DNA from: Streptomyces aurantiogriseus
GTDB lineage: Bacteria > Actinomycetota > Actinomycetes > Streptomycetales > Streptomycetaceae
Length of the DNA stretch: 64,000 bases
Direction of reading: 5' to 3'
Assembly: GCF_014649375.1 (NCBI RefSeq)
Contig: NZ_BMSX01000003.1
Coordinates: forward strand, 124,001 to 188,000
In this document: positions 44,636 to 56,005 of the stretch, piece by piece
How positions within the stretch are numbered: position 1 is the first letter of the stretch
Layout: every line of letters begins with the position of its first letter
Notes under the pieces: generated by a model
Seen by the model: the letters and a program-made list of their open reading frames with translations, nothing else
Database searches by the model: none
Told to the model about the DNA's origin: nothing
Translations under genes and position numbers: made by a program

Positions 44636-44780
44636 TGTTCCGCCTACCGGGTTAGCTGTCGGGTTCGGGCGGGTGGTTCGGAAGGGTTGCCCTACGGCCT
44701 CGTCCCCGAAGGGGAGTCGGGCCGATTCACCCCAAGGTCTCGGTGGGTCCCCGGCTCCGGCTGCCGCGAGGGGGCGCGCC
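44636..44780 (-). ncRNA. ydaO/yuaA (c-di-AMP) riboswitch
   Basis: On the minus strand the leader shows the conserved ydaO blocks in order: GCCGGGGACCCACC, GGGGTGAATC (44724-44733), a CCCCTTCGGGG stem-loop, CGTAGGGCAACC, TTCCGAACC, CCGAACCCGACAGC, and TAACCCGGTAGGCG (near 44641-44655). It ends about 20 bases before the TTG start of the NlpC/P60 gene. c-di-AMP binding normally switches such genes off. The boundaries are approximate. Confidence 0.93.
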
Positions 44781-45222
44781 GGACTCGGCGGAGGCCGCGC
44801 GGCCCGGCGAGGTTCGCCGGTGGGGGTCGTACGGCCTGCCCGGCACGGTAGCCAACTGGTGTGGCCTCTGTGAAGGTTGATGGGTGATATGCCCGATACA
44901 TTTTCGTGACCTTCGGTCAGGGCTTTGCGTACCGTTGCCGATCCGCAGCGATCTACGGCGATTTATGCGCGTTCGCCTGTGTGACGCCCTCTGCCCTCTT
45001 TCGGGGCTGTCGACTGGATCGTCCCCGACCATGACAAGCGCGACGCCGTGCAGGCCTCCCGTGCCCTCGGCCTCCACGGCGCGGTCCAGGTCCCGGCCCG
45101 GTCGGTCACGGCGCGCGACGGGCCGGTTCTGCACGGTGAGCGGACTCCGGGCGCCCGGCTCCGGAAGATCACCGGGTTCTGATCGGCCACTGAATCCGGG
45201 ATGTTCTCGGGACGGCGGCGGG
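44781..45222. other. Intergenic region with a start-less coding-like stretch
   Basis: AT-rich sequence at about 44870-44930 is the probable promoter area of the riboswitch transcript. On the plus strand 44985-45182 is an open stretch of 65 codons with very high third-position GC (VDWIVPDHDKRDAVQ, then ASRALGLHGAVQVPA, ending LRKITGF). Its only in-frame start is a GTG at 45048. It may be a gene remnant or a small gene, and I recognise no family. Confidence 0.4.
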
Positions 45223-45245
45223 TTGTCAGTGAGGGCCCCTAGACT
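45223..45245 (+). promoter_or_regulatory. PafBC/RecA-NDp-type DNA-damage promoter of uvrD
   Basis: TTGTCAGTG (45223-45231), eight bases, then TAGACT (45240-45245) is an exact match to the published actinobacterial LexA-independent damage promoter TTGTCRGTG-N8-TAnnnT. The expected transcription start is about 45252, only a few bases before ATG 45255, so the mRNA is nearly leaderless. Confidence 0.85.
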
Positions 45246-45254
45246 CGGAGAGCG

Positions 45255-47741
<2,487 letters not shown>

Positions 47742-47793
47742 CACTCGGACGCCGAGGGCTCATGAAGAGCTCATGAGGTGCGGCCCGTGAAGT

Positions 47794-47819
47794 GAGCCCC
47801 CGCTCAACAGCGGGGGCTC
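47794..47819. terminator. Hairpin between convergent uvrD and M23 peptidase genes
   Basis: GAGCCCCCGCT (47794-47804) pairs exactly with 47809-47819 across a CAAC loop. It is placed to serve both convergent genes. Confidence 0.85.
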
Positions 47820-47835
47820 GCGAGGGGATCGGGAT

Positions 47836-49371
47836 CTACGTCGGGTCGAGACCGTGGCTGCGCAGCCACGACAGCGGGTCGATCGACGAGTTTCCGCCGG
47901 GCCGGACCTCGAAGTGCAGGTGCGGGCCGGTCGAGTTGCCGGAGTTCCCGGAGTACGCGATCGGCTCGCCGGCCTTCACCGTCGTACCGGAGGCGACGCG
48001 GTAGCTGGACAGGTGGCAGTACCAGGTCTCCGTGCCGTCCTTCGCCGTCACGATCATCATGTTGCCGTAGGCGCTGTTCCACTGCGTGCGGACGGTGCCG
48101 TCGGTCGCGGCCATGACCGTGGTTCCGTAGGAGACCGGGAAGTCGATGCCGGTGTGCGTGGACATCCAGTTGATGCCGGCCTGGCCGTAGTAGGCGCTGA
48201 GTCCGTGCGCGGCGACCGGCAGGGCGTACTTGGGGCGCAGTCGCTCCTTGCGGGCCGCCTCCGCCAGCGCCTTCTTCCTCTCGGCTTCCTGCTGCGCCTT
48301 GAGGTCGATACGTTCCTGCGTACGGCTGGCCCGGTCGGCGAAGTCGTCGGCCTCGGCGGTGAGGGTCTGGAGCTGGGCGTCCAGCTTGTTGTTGGCGGTG
48401 GACGGTTTCACCGCCTGCGCGTCCGAGGCGGTGGCCGAGGTGTCCTTGTCGTCGCCGGTCAGGGTGCCGACAGAGGCGGCGGCGATGCCGGCGACGCCCA
48501 TGACGCAGGCCGAGGGCACGGCCACCGTCAGCAGCGCGGAGCGCCTCGCGGGCACGCGGCGCCGGGAGCGGTTCGCGTTGCGGGCGGCCACGCGCGAGGT
48601 GGGGGCCGGGGCGGCTTCCTCCTGGTCGTCGAGGAGGGGGAGCGGGGAGTCGGCGGCCGACTCACCGGTGGCGGCCGACTCGTCCTCGTCCGCGGAGTGT
48701 TCCTCGTACCCGCCGGGCTCGTCGTAGGCGGCCTGGTCGAACGTGGCCTGGTCGAAGACGACTTGCTCGAAGGTGGTGGTGGCCTGCTGGTCGAAGGGCA
48801 GCTCGGTCTGCTGCTGCGCGTACTCGTCCGAGCCGGGCGTGGCGGCGTCGCCGCCGTCGGAGTTCCACTGTGTGGCGTCGTAGGCCCCGGTGTCGAAGGC
48901 CTGCGTACCCCATTCCCACTGCTGCGTCTGGTCGGCGGCACCGCCGGACTGGTCGGGCTGCAGCCAGGCGCTCGCGTCCCACTGCCCGCTGGTGTCCATC
49001 ACCGTGTTCTGGTGCGGAATGGCCGACAGTTGCTGGTGCTCCGCGGCCCAGGCGGTGGCGTCGTACGCGCCCGTGTCATAGGTGGCGTGGTGCTGGGCCG
49101 CGTACGGGTCGTAGTTCAGGGTCTGATGACCGTCCGTGGACCACTGCCCGGTGCCGTACGCACCCGTCGACGTGCCGTCGCCGGGGAGGTCGCCGAAGAG
49201 GGGGTCGGCCGTGAAGTGGTCGGTGGTGTGTGTGCCGGTGTCGTAGGCCGGGTACGTGGTGGAGTCGCCGTACGGGGCTTCCTGGGAGCCGTACGACGCG
49301 TAGTGCGCCGGTTCGGCGTCGGAAGCCGAGGTCGGGGTGGTCAGAGTCCCCGACGGGTGACGGTCGTTCAC
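47836..49371 (-). CDS. Membrane-anchored M23 (LytM-type) peptidase
   Basis: A 511-residue envelope protein. The first 250 residues are disordered, rich in Tyr, Thr, Gln, Asp and Ala with repeated DTGAYDAT-like segments. A basic patch and one membrane helix follow (LLTVAVPSACVMGVAGIAAASV). Then a coiled coil (about residues 330-385) leads to the M23 domain. Its zinc ligands are in HTGIDF and HLHFEV, and YCHLSSY is also present, so it may be active and cut peptidoglycan cross-links. GTG 49371 with GAGAGAAG upstream is the likely start. It may act with the NlpC/P60 hydrolases nearby. Confidence 0.9.
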   Translation of the reverse strand: MNDRHPSGTLTTPTSASDAEPAHYASYGSQEAPYGDSTTYPAYDTGTHTTDHFTADPLFGDLPGDGTSTGAYGTGQWSTDGHQTLNYDPYAAQHHATYDTGAYDATAWAAEHQQLSAIPHQNTVMDTSGQWDASAWLQPDQSGGAADQTQQWEWGTQAFDTGAYDATQWNSDGGDAATPGSDEYAQQQTELPFDQQATTTFEQVVFDQATFDQAAYDEPGGYEEHSADEDESAATGESAADSPLPLLDDQEEAAPAPTSRVAARNANRSRRRVPARRSALLTVAVPSACVMGVAGIAAASVGTLTGDDKDTSATASDAQAVKPSTANNKLDAQLQTLTAEADDFADRASRTQERIDLKAQQEAERKKALAEAARKERLRPKYALPVAAHGLSAYYGQAGINWMSTHTGIDFPVSYGTTVMAATDGTVRTQWNSAYGNMMIVTAKDGTETWYCHLSSYRVASGTTVKAGEPIAYSGNSGNSTGPHLHFEVRPGGNSSIDPLSWLRSHGLDPT

Positions 49372-49636
49372 CAACTTCTCTCTCGCCTCGACAACAGGGG
49401 CTGCCAGAGCAGTGCGGTGACTGTACCCGGCGGTACGCGGGCACGACAATCTTCCGCAGGTTTCGTGCCCGCGGGAAAGGGGCATTCGGCCCTGTTTCGG
49501 GGGAGGGCGGGCGCGGGTTTTGGCCCTATGTTCGAAGAGTGTTCGATGGTGGAGGGCTGTCGAGGCGTTGTCGGGCCACTGTGGAGGCGCTGCGAGGACC
49601 GCTGTGCGGGCGGCGCACGTGGGGTCCGGTCGGGTC

Positions 49637-50509
49637 TCAGGCCACCGTCAGGTCGTCGGTGTGCGCGGCGGTACCCGCCCACTCGGCGTCGAGGGCCTGC
49701 CTTATACCGGTCGCGACGGTCGGGTGCACGGGCAGGGCGAGGTGGCCGATCCCGCTCACCTGCACGCTCTGTGCCATCAGGTCGGGGTGGTCGAGGCGGG
49801 CGGTCTCCAGCGGGTTCATCAGGTGGTCGAGGTCGCTCCAGAAGCTGACGAAGTGCGTACGGCAACCGGGTGCGGGCTGGGACAGCTCCTCGATGACCTC
49901 CGAGTCGGGGCGCATCTGGCGCACGATGGGGTGCGCGTTCGCCAGGGGGGCCACCCGGGTGCCCGCGTGCGGGGTGCCGAGCGTGACCAGCGTCCGTACG
50001 CGGGCGTCACCGCCCAGCCGCTGTACGTAGTACCGGGCGATCAGGCCGCCGAGGCTGTGCCCGACGACGTCGACCTGGGTGCTGCCGGTGCGCTCGCAGA
50101 TCTCCTCGATGTGCCGGCCCAGCAGTTCGGCCGCGACGCGGATGTCGCAGATCAGCGGGGAGTAGTTGAGTGACTCCACTCGATGCCGGCCGTGCTGGGA
50201 GAGGCTGCGGCGCAGCAGGACGAAGACGGAACGGTTGTCGATGAAGCCGTGCAGCAGGACAACGGGGGGTGGGGCCTGCGTGGGCAGCTGCGCCGGGTCC
50301 TCGGTGCCGTCCGCGGCGGGGAGCGCGGGAACGGCCGGGCCGCGGCGCTCCTGGGCGATGCCGGAGGGATACAGGAGCAGGTGCCACGCGAGGATCGCGA
50401 TGTCCAGGGCCGTCGCCTTCAGGAGGTTCACGGAGAGCCCGGCCAGCTTGGTTGGCAGCAGACGCTGACAGAACGGGAAGAAAGGCTGCAACATCCGCGT
50501 GACCTGCAT
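49637..50509 (-). CDS. Alpha/beta hydrolase, lipase-like
   Basis: A 290-residue hydrolase of the triacylglycerol lipase/esterase type. The N-terminal hydrophobic helix (LLKATALDIAILAWHLLLYP) may anchor it in the membrane. The oxyanion segment is VVLLHGFIDNRS. The nucleophile elbow is GHSLGG with Ser152. The Asp lies in a segment such as FWSDLDHLMNP, and the His in GIGHLALPVHP. The ribosome site AGGAGG supports ATG 50509. The substrate is unknown; neutral lipids or esters are likely. Confidence 0.88.
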   Translation of the reverse strand: MQVTRMLQPFFPFCQRLLPTKLAGLSVNLLKATALDIAILAWHLLLYPSGIAQERRGPAVPALPAADGTEDPAQLPTQAPPPVVLLHGFIDNRSVFVLLRRSLSQHGRHRVESLNYSPLICDIRVAAELLGRHIEEICERTGSTQVDVVGHSLGGLIARYYVQRLGGDARVRTLVTLGTPHAGTRVAPLANAHPIVRQMRPDSEVIEELSQPAPGCRTHFVSFWSDLDHLMNPLETARLDHPDLMAQSVQVSGIGHLALPVHPTVATGIRQALDAEWAGTAAHTDDLTVA

Positions 50510-50883
50510 GGCCGACCTCCTGTCGGCACGCCGGGGACGCCTCTGTCCCCCGTGTGCCCTCGTGGAAGTCGCGGCTGAGGAGGCCGGCTGCCTGTGCCGA
50601 TGCGCCGCACCACCACGGCGCGCGGCCTGCGACGCGGCGGTGCGGCGACCTCGTTGCGGCTCCCGTTTGCGCGAGCTCCCCCCGAGTACCCCCTGTGGGG
50701 AGAAGGAACCGCGCGTGGTGAATGTGTCCCACTGTGTGATTTCCCCCTCGGTCCGCGCCGTAAAACTGCCGGTTGCGGGATGCTGGCGATAACGTTCGTT
50801 CACTTCCCCCGGCCGGTGTGGTGGTACCTCTCGGTACGCAGGGAATCGGTACGGATGGATGTAATCGCTTCATGGAGGCAGTG
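50510..50883. promoter_or_regulatory. Divergent promoter region of lipase and icmB genes
   Basis: 374 bases without a supported gene. The stretch 50715-50800 is less GC-rich and likely holds the promoters. No hexamer pair with canonical spacing was found. Confidence 0.35.
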
Positions 50884-51300
<417 letters not shown>

Positions 51301-51337
51301 GCCGCGGGGCGTTGTGCGGGTGGTCTGGGGTGACCGG

Positions 51338-51411
51338 CCCCGGGGGCTCTGCCCCCAGACCCCCGTGCGGCCCTGAACGGGCCTCGTCCTCAAACGCCGG
51401 ACGGGCTGGAT
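51338..51411. repeat. Streptomyces dispersed intergenic repeat
   Basis: A GC-rich block with GGGGGC-TCT-GCCCCC (51342-51356) and CGTCC-TCAAACGCC-GGACG (51385-51403). The GGGGCTCTGCCCCCAGACCC and CCTCAAACGCCGGACGGGCT parts are, from memory, a very common intergenic repeat in many Streptomyces genomes. It follows icmB and may act as a terminator. Confidence 0.65.
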
Positions 51412-51509
51412 CGCCCTGATCGGCGCTTGCAGGCAGCGGGATCTCCACCCACTGCTCCGAAGCCTGGTCCAGAAACGCGGTCCAGGGATGCCGGTCCGGA
51501 AAGACCGGT

Positions 51510-53126
51510 CTACGAAGCCCCCAGCTCCTCACTCATCACCGCCCGCAACCGCAGCGTCGTGCCCAGTCGCTGGAATGCCTCCGCCCAGTAGCCGCCGGCT
51601 CCGGGGGACGCGTCCTCCGGTTCGTCCGGTATCGCCAGCAGGGCGTCGAGGCGGCCTGCCTCGGCGGGGTCGAGGCAGCGTTCGGCCAGACCCATCACTC
51701 CGCTGAAGCTCCACGGGTAACTTCCCGCGTCCCGCGCGATGTTGAGCGCGTCGACCACGGACCGGCCGAGCGGCGGGGCCCACGGCACCGCGCACACCCC
51801 GAGCAGCTGGAACGCCTCCGACAGACCGTGGGCCGCGATGAACCCGGCCACCCACTCGGCCCGTTCGCCCGCCGGCAGCGTGCCGAGCAGCTTGGCCCGC
51901 TCGGCGAGGGAGACCGCGCCCGGGCCGCCCGCCTCGGGTGCCGACGGCACCCCGAGCAGCGCCCGCGACCAGTCGGCGTCCCGCTGCCGTACGGCGGCCC
52001 GGCACCAGGCCGCGTGCAGTTCGCTCAGCCAGTCGTCGGCCACCGGCAACGCGACGATCTCCTGCGGTGTACGGCCGCCCAGGCGCGCCTGCCAGCTTGC
52101 GAGCGGGGCCGCCTCCACCAACTGGCCGAACCACCACGACCGTTCGCCTCGACCGGACGGTGCCTTGGGCACCACGCCGTCGCGCTCCATGGCCGCGTCG
52201 CACTCGTGCGGCGCCTCCACGACGAGCGTCGGCGTGTCCTGTGTGTGGTCGACGGCCACGCACGCGCCGGCCCGCACCGCCATCCGCGCGGCGAGCGCCG
52301 AGCCGGGCAGCGCCGACAGCAACTCCGCCGCGGTGGCCCGGACGTTGCGGCTGCGGTCGGCCAGGGCCTGTTCCAGGAGCGGCTCGTCGCGGGGGCCGAG
52401 GCCGGTGCGTAGCGAGTCGAGGAACATCAGCCGGTCCTCGGCGCGCTCCGTCGGCCAAGTCGTCGCGAGCAGCTCGCGGGCGGCGTCAGGATCGCGGGAC
52501 CGTACCGCCGCGAGCAGGGCGACCCGCTCGGCGAACAGACCCTCCTGCCAGAGCTGGTTGATCCGGTCGGTCTCCTCCGGGCCGGGCAGCACCGCGCCTC
52601 CGCCCGGGGTCGCGCGCAGGGCGAAACGCCAGTCCGGGTTGAGCCTGGCCAGCCACAGGGCGCGCGGGCCGGCGAACTCCAGCGCCGCCGGGCGCAGGTC
52701 CGTCCGTCCCCGGGCCGCGTCGAGCAGCGCGGGCAGGGCCTCGGCGGGCGCGGCGAAACCGCGGGAGTTCGCCGCCGCCAGCCACTGCGGCAGCAACTCC
52801 ATGAGGTCCGGTGCGGTGCCCCTGCGGCCGCTTCCCCCGGAGCCGGGGCGGTCGGCCAGCAGCAGCCCGAGCCTGCGGACCGCGGCGGCGGGCAGAGCCG
52901 GGCGCGGGTCCTCGGGCGCCGGTTCCGGCCGGGGCGCCGCCCGCCCCGGGCGCAGACCGGCCCGACGCCGTACGGTCTCGGCGGCCGCCGCGTCCAGGAG
53001 GGCCGCCGGTGCGGTCCGGCCCGGGGGCGCTCCCGGGGGCGTACGCCGGTCCGTGCCGAGGAGGGCCGCGGTGACCAGGTCCTCCCAGGCGGGCGGCGGG
53101 GCGGCGGGGGGCGGGGTGCCGGTCAT
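51510..53126 (-). CDS. DUF5691 family protein
   Basis: A 538-residue soluble protein, Ala/Arg/Leu-rich and mainly helical. It starts with a Pro-rich segment then WEDLVTAALLGTDRRTPPG. The middle has short helical, HEAT-like stretches (DEPLLEQALADRSRNVRATAAELLSALPGSALAARM). No enzyme motif is visible. It lies 214 bases downstream of the SWIM gene on the same strand and is likely part of the same divergent module with the MoxR/VWA genes. The name is from memory of the family pattern. Confidence 0.7.
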   Translation of the reverse strand: MTGTPPPAAPPPAWEDLVTAALLGTDRRTPPGAPPGRTAPAALLDAAAAETVRRRAGLRPGRAAPRPEPAPEDPRPALPAAAVRRLGLLLADRPGSGGSGRRGTAPDLMELLPQWLAAANSRGFAAPAEALPALLDAARGRTDLRPAALEFAGPRALWLARLNPDWRFALRATPGGGAVLPGPEETDRINQLWQEGLFAERVALLAAVRSRDPDAARELLATTWPTERAEDRLMFLDSLRTGLGPRDEPLLEQALADRSRNVRATAAELLSALPGSALAARMAVRAGACVAVDHTQDTPTLVVEAPHECDAAMERDGVVPKAPSGRGERSWWFGQLVEAAPLASWQARLGGRTPQEIVALPVADDWLSELHAAWCRAAVRQRDADWSRALLGVPSAPEAGGPGAVSLAERAKLLGTLPAGERAEWVAGFIAAHGLSEAFQLLGVCAVPWAPPLGRSVVDALNIARDAGSYPWSFSGVMGLAERCLDPAEAGRLDALLAIPDEPEDASPGAGGYWAEAFQRLGTTLRLRAVMSEELGAS

Positions 53127-53340
53127 GAGGTTCCCTTCCGTCCCGTGGGGGCGTCTTCCGTCGGATGTGCCGGGGTGGGTGAGATGACGGCTCGGGCGGG
53201 CGCACGGGTGGGCGGGCAGGGCGCCGTCGCGGCCGTCGGCCGTGGGGCCGGTTGGACCGGTCGGGTTTCGTGTCGGGCGATCCGTGGGGCGGGTGAGCCG
53301 TCGCGGCCCGGCGCGGTCGGCATGGAGGAGGAACGGGCCC

Positions 53341-54690
53341 TCAGCACAGTCGTACCGCCTCTCCGGGGCCTGTGGGCCAGGCTGTGAGGGGGGTGAAGCC
53401 TCGGTGGCCGTGCTCGCCGAAGACCTTGATTGGGGTGCCGCCCGAGAGGGCGATCAGGCGCCACAGACCGGGGCGTGAGGTGGCGGTCGGGCTGAGGGGG
53501 AGGGCGGTGTCTTCTTCGGCGTCCGCCAGTTGCCAGGCGGTGCCGTCCGGGGTCGGTATGACGGCGTCCAGGGTGATGGGGACGGACTCCAGCCAGGGGT
53601 CCTCGCGGAGGGCGGCGCCGTAGCGGGCGGCCGCCTCGGTCGTCGTCACGCCCGGGGGGCGGGTGCTCGTGGGGGCGGGTGGGGCGAACTGCTCACCGAG
53701 GGAGGCCCGCTGCTGCCCGGCGCCCGGGTAGGCGGTCACCTCCGCGTCCAGGGTCAGGCCGACCGGGAGCGCGAGCTCGGGGGCGCGGCCGGCGGCGCCG
53801 TAGGAGAGGAGGAGAGCCGTGCGGCCGGAGGCCGTGCCGTGGAGCCAGATGCGGCGGGTCGTCAGTTTCGGGTCGGCCGTGTCGTACTGGGCGAGGACCA
53901 GCCAGTCGTCGCGCAGGGGCGGGCCGTCCGGTGACGTGGGCAGCCCGATGCGGGTGCGGACCGTCGCCGCCAGGGCGGGCGGCAGATGCTCGCGGTGCAG
54001 CCAGCCCTGGTCGAGGAGGTGGAGCAGCGCGCACTCCTCCAGCAGGCGCACCGGCCAGCCGGGGCCGGAGGACGGGATCGCCCCCAACTCCCGGACGCGG
54101 GCGGCCAGTCCGGGTGCCTGGGCGTCGACCATGCGGGCCGCCGTCTCCTCCCACAGTCCGTACCCCGCCTGCTCGGCCGTGGCCAGGCCGGACCGCAGGA
54201 GGTCGGCGAGACGCTGCTCCAGCTCCGTCGCTCCGGCTGTGACCCGCTCGGCGCGGCGCTCCGCTCTTCGGCGCGCCGCCTCCGGGTCAGCGGCCCCCGC
54301 ACCCTGAGGGCCAGTCGTCTGCTTCTCCTGAGTCCGCCCGCGCCGTCCCGCGATCCACTGTTCGGCCCAGTCCGGTGCCTGTCCGGCCGGCACCGCCACC
54401 TCCCCGCCCGACCAGAGCAGCAGCAGCCCGAGCGCGTGCTTGCACGGGAACTTGCGGCTCGGACAACTGCACTTGTACGCCGGGCCCGAGGCGTCCGCGA
54501 CGTCGACGACCGTCTGATACGGCTTGGTGCCGCTGCCCTTGCACAGCCCCCACACCGTCCCCTCGTCGGAACTCCCCGTCTCGGACCACGGACCGGCCGT
54601 GCCGAGTTTGCTTCCCGCTTTGCGTGACACGGCGTCAGGCGCCAGTGCCAGCACCTGGTCCGTGGTCCAGCGCACCCCCTGCTGAGTCAT
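53341..54690 (-). CDS. SWIM zinc-finger protein
   Basis: A 449-residue protein with a SWIM zinc finger near the N-terminus: Cys74, Cys76, Cys83 and His85 in YKCSCPSRKFPCKH (CxCx6CxH). SWIM domains bind DNA or protein partners. The rest is a predicted alpha/beta region with no known fold that I recognise (VRWTTDQVLALAPDA at the start, then RWELGAIPSS-like helices). ATG 54690 is supported because a damage-type promoter on this strand (TTGTCAGTG-N8-TACCGT) would start transcription about one base before it, giving a leaderless mRNA. Confidence 0.88.
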   Translation of the reverse strand: MTQQGVRWTTDQVLALAPDAVSRKAGSKLGTAGPWSETGSSDEGTVWGLCKGSGTKPYQTVVDVADASGPAYKCSCPSRKFPCKHALGLLLLWSGGEVAVPAGQAPDWAEQWIAGRRGRTQEKQTTGPQGAGAADPEAARRRAERRAERVTAGATELEQRLADLLRSGLATAEQAGYGLWEETAARMVDAQAPGLAARVRELGAIPSSGPGWPVRLLEECALLHLLDQGWLHREHLPPALAATVRTRIGLPTSPDGPPLRDDWLVLAQYDTADPKLTTRRIWLHGTASGRTALLLSYGAAGRAPELALPVGLTLDAEVTAYPGAGQQRASLGEQFAPPAPTSTRPPGVTTTEAAARYGAALREDPWLESVPITLDAVIPTPDGTAWQLADAEEDTALPLSPTATSRPGLWRLIALSGGTPIKVFGEHGHRGFTPLTAWPTGPGEAVRLC

Positions 54691-54697
54691 GTCGTCG

Positions 54698-54720
54698 ACG
54701 GTAGATCCCCCCACTGACAA
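54698..54720 (-). promoter_or_regulatory. PafBC/RecA-NDp-type promoter of the SWIM gene
   Basis: On the minus strand TTGTCAGTG (54720-54712), eight bases, then TACCGT (54703-54698) matches TTGTCRGTG-N8-TAnnnT in full. The expected start site is at the ATG (54690). Together with the plus-strand copy it forms a perfect 12-bp inverted repeat, CCACTGACAATC (54711-54722) and GATTGTCAGTGG (54768-54779). Confidence 0.85.
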
Positions 54721-54769
54721 TCGGCCCCGCGATCGCCGACGTGAGCACGTTTTCGCAGGTCAGAGTGGA

Positions 54770-54792
54770 TTGTCAGTGGTGTGGTGCAGGGT
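54770..54792 (+). promoter_or_regulatory. PafBC/RecA-NDp-type promoter of the MoxR operon
   Basis: TTGTCAGTG (54770-54778), eight bases, then CAGGGT (54787-54792). The upstream element is an exact match. The -10 element deviates at its first base (C for T) from TAnnnT. The predicted start site is near 54799, 37 bases before ATG 54836. Confidence 0.75.
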
Positions 54793-54835
54793 GGACACCA
54801 GATCCGAACCGGCCGAGCTGGAGGGGGCCTCAGCC

Positions 54836-56005
54836 ATGTCCGTCACCGCTGAACCGACGTCCGCCGAACCGAGCCAGCACCACTCCGCGCCCGCGAACGA
54901 GACGCCTGTGACCGAGTCGTCCGCGCAGGAGGCGCTGCGGCCGCACGCCGAGGACGCCTTCGCCGGCGAACTCGCCGCGCTGGCCGCCCAGGACGACCGC
55001 CCGCGCCCCGACCGCTGGAAGCTGTCGCCGTGGGCGGTCGCCACATACCTCCTCGGCGGAACCCTGCCGGACGGCACCGTGATCACGCCGAAGTACGTCG
55101 GCCCGCGCCGCATCGTCGAGGTCGCCGTCTCCACGCTCGCCACCGACCGTGCCCTGCTGCTGCTCGGCGTGCCCGGCACCGCCAAGACCTGGGTCTCCGA
55201 GCACCTGGCCGCGGCCGTCAGCGGTGACTCCACCCTGCTGGTGCAGGGCACGGCGGGCACACCGGAGGAGGCGATCCGCTACGGCTGGAACTACGCGCAG
55301 CTGCTCGCGCACGGGCCGAGCCGCGACGCGCTGGTGCCCAGCCCCGTCATGCGGGCCATGGCGCAGGGGATGACGGCGCGCGTCGAGGAGCTGACCCGTG
55401 TCCCGGCCGATGTGCAGGACACCCTCATCACCATCCTGTCGGAGAAGACGCTGCCGATACCGGAGTTGGGGCAGGAGGTACAGGCCGTCCGCGGCTTCAA
55501 CCTGATCGCCACCGCCAACGATCGCGACCGCGGGGTCAACGAGCTGTCGAGCGCGCTGCGCCGCCGCTTCAACACGGTGGTGCTGCCGCTGCCGGAGAGC
55601 GTCGAGGCCGAGGTCGACATCGTCGCGCGGCGCGTCGACCAGATCGGCCGCTCCCTCGACCTGCCGGCCGGACCCGACGGCATCGACGAGATCCGCCGCG
55701 TCGTCACCGTCTTCCGTGAGCTCCGCGACGGGATCACGTCCGACGGCCGGACGAAGGTGAAGTCGCCGAGCGGCACGCTGTCGACGGCGGAGGCGATCTC
55801 CGTCGTCACCCACGGGCTCGCCCTGGCGGCGCACTTCGGCGACGGTGTGCTGCGGCCGGGCGACGTCGCGGCCGGAATCCTCGGCGCCGTCGTCCGGGAC
55901 CCGGCCGCCGACCGGGTGGTGTGGCAGGAGTACCTGGAGGCGGTGGTCCGCGAGCGGGACGGCTGGACGGACTTCTACCGGGCCTGCCGGGAGGTGAGCG
56001 CGTGA
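54836..56005 (+). CDS. MoxR-family AAA+ ATPase
   Basis: A 389-residue AAA+ ATPase. A disordered Ser/Glu/His-rich N-terminus is followed by the AAA+ core. Walker A is GVPGTAKT (about residues 110-118). The region ARVEELTRVPADVQDTLITILSEK has the Walker B position as Glu-Glu. Sensor 1 is in IATANDRDRGV and the arginine finger segment in LSSALRRRFN. MoxR ATPases typically work with a VWA-domain protein as a chaperone or assembly machine, and the VWA gene is third downstream. GGAGGGGG precedes ATG 54836. The stop overlaps the GTG of a small ORF (GTGA). Confidence 0.92.
   Translation: MSVTAEPTSAEPSQHHSAPANETPVTESSAQEALRPHAEDAFAGELAALAAQDDRPRPDRWKLSPWAVATYLLGGTLPDGTVITPKYVGPRRIVEVAVSTLATDRALLLLGVPGTAKTWVSEHLAAAVSGDSTLLVQGTAGTPEEAIRYGWNYAQLLAHGPSRDALVPSPVMRAMAQGMTARVEELTRVPADVQDTLITILSEKTLPIPELGQEVQAVRGFNLIATANDRDRGVNELSSALRRRFNTVVLPLPESVEAEVDIVARRVDQIGRSLDLPAGPDGIDEIRRVVTVFRELRDGITSDGRTKVKSPSGTLSTAEAISVVTHGLALAAHFGDGVLRPGDVAAGILGAVVRDPAADRVVWQEYLEAVVRERDGWTDFYRACREVSA

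Noticed and set aside
49531..49548. LexA-box-like CGAACACTCTTCGAAC on the minus strand upstream of the M23 gene
   Set aside because: It is a direct repeat of CGAAC and not the palindromic CGAAC-N4-GTTCG SOS box.
49372..49636. Possible small genes between the M23 and lipase genes
   Set aside because: Open frames are low-complexity shadows, and no ribosome site with a plausible start was found.
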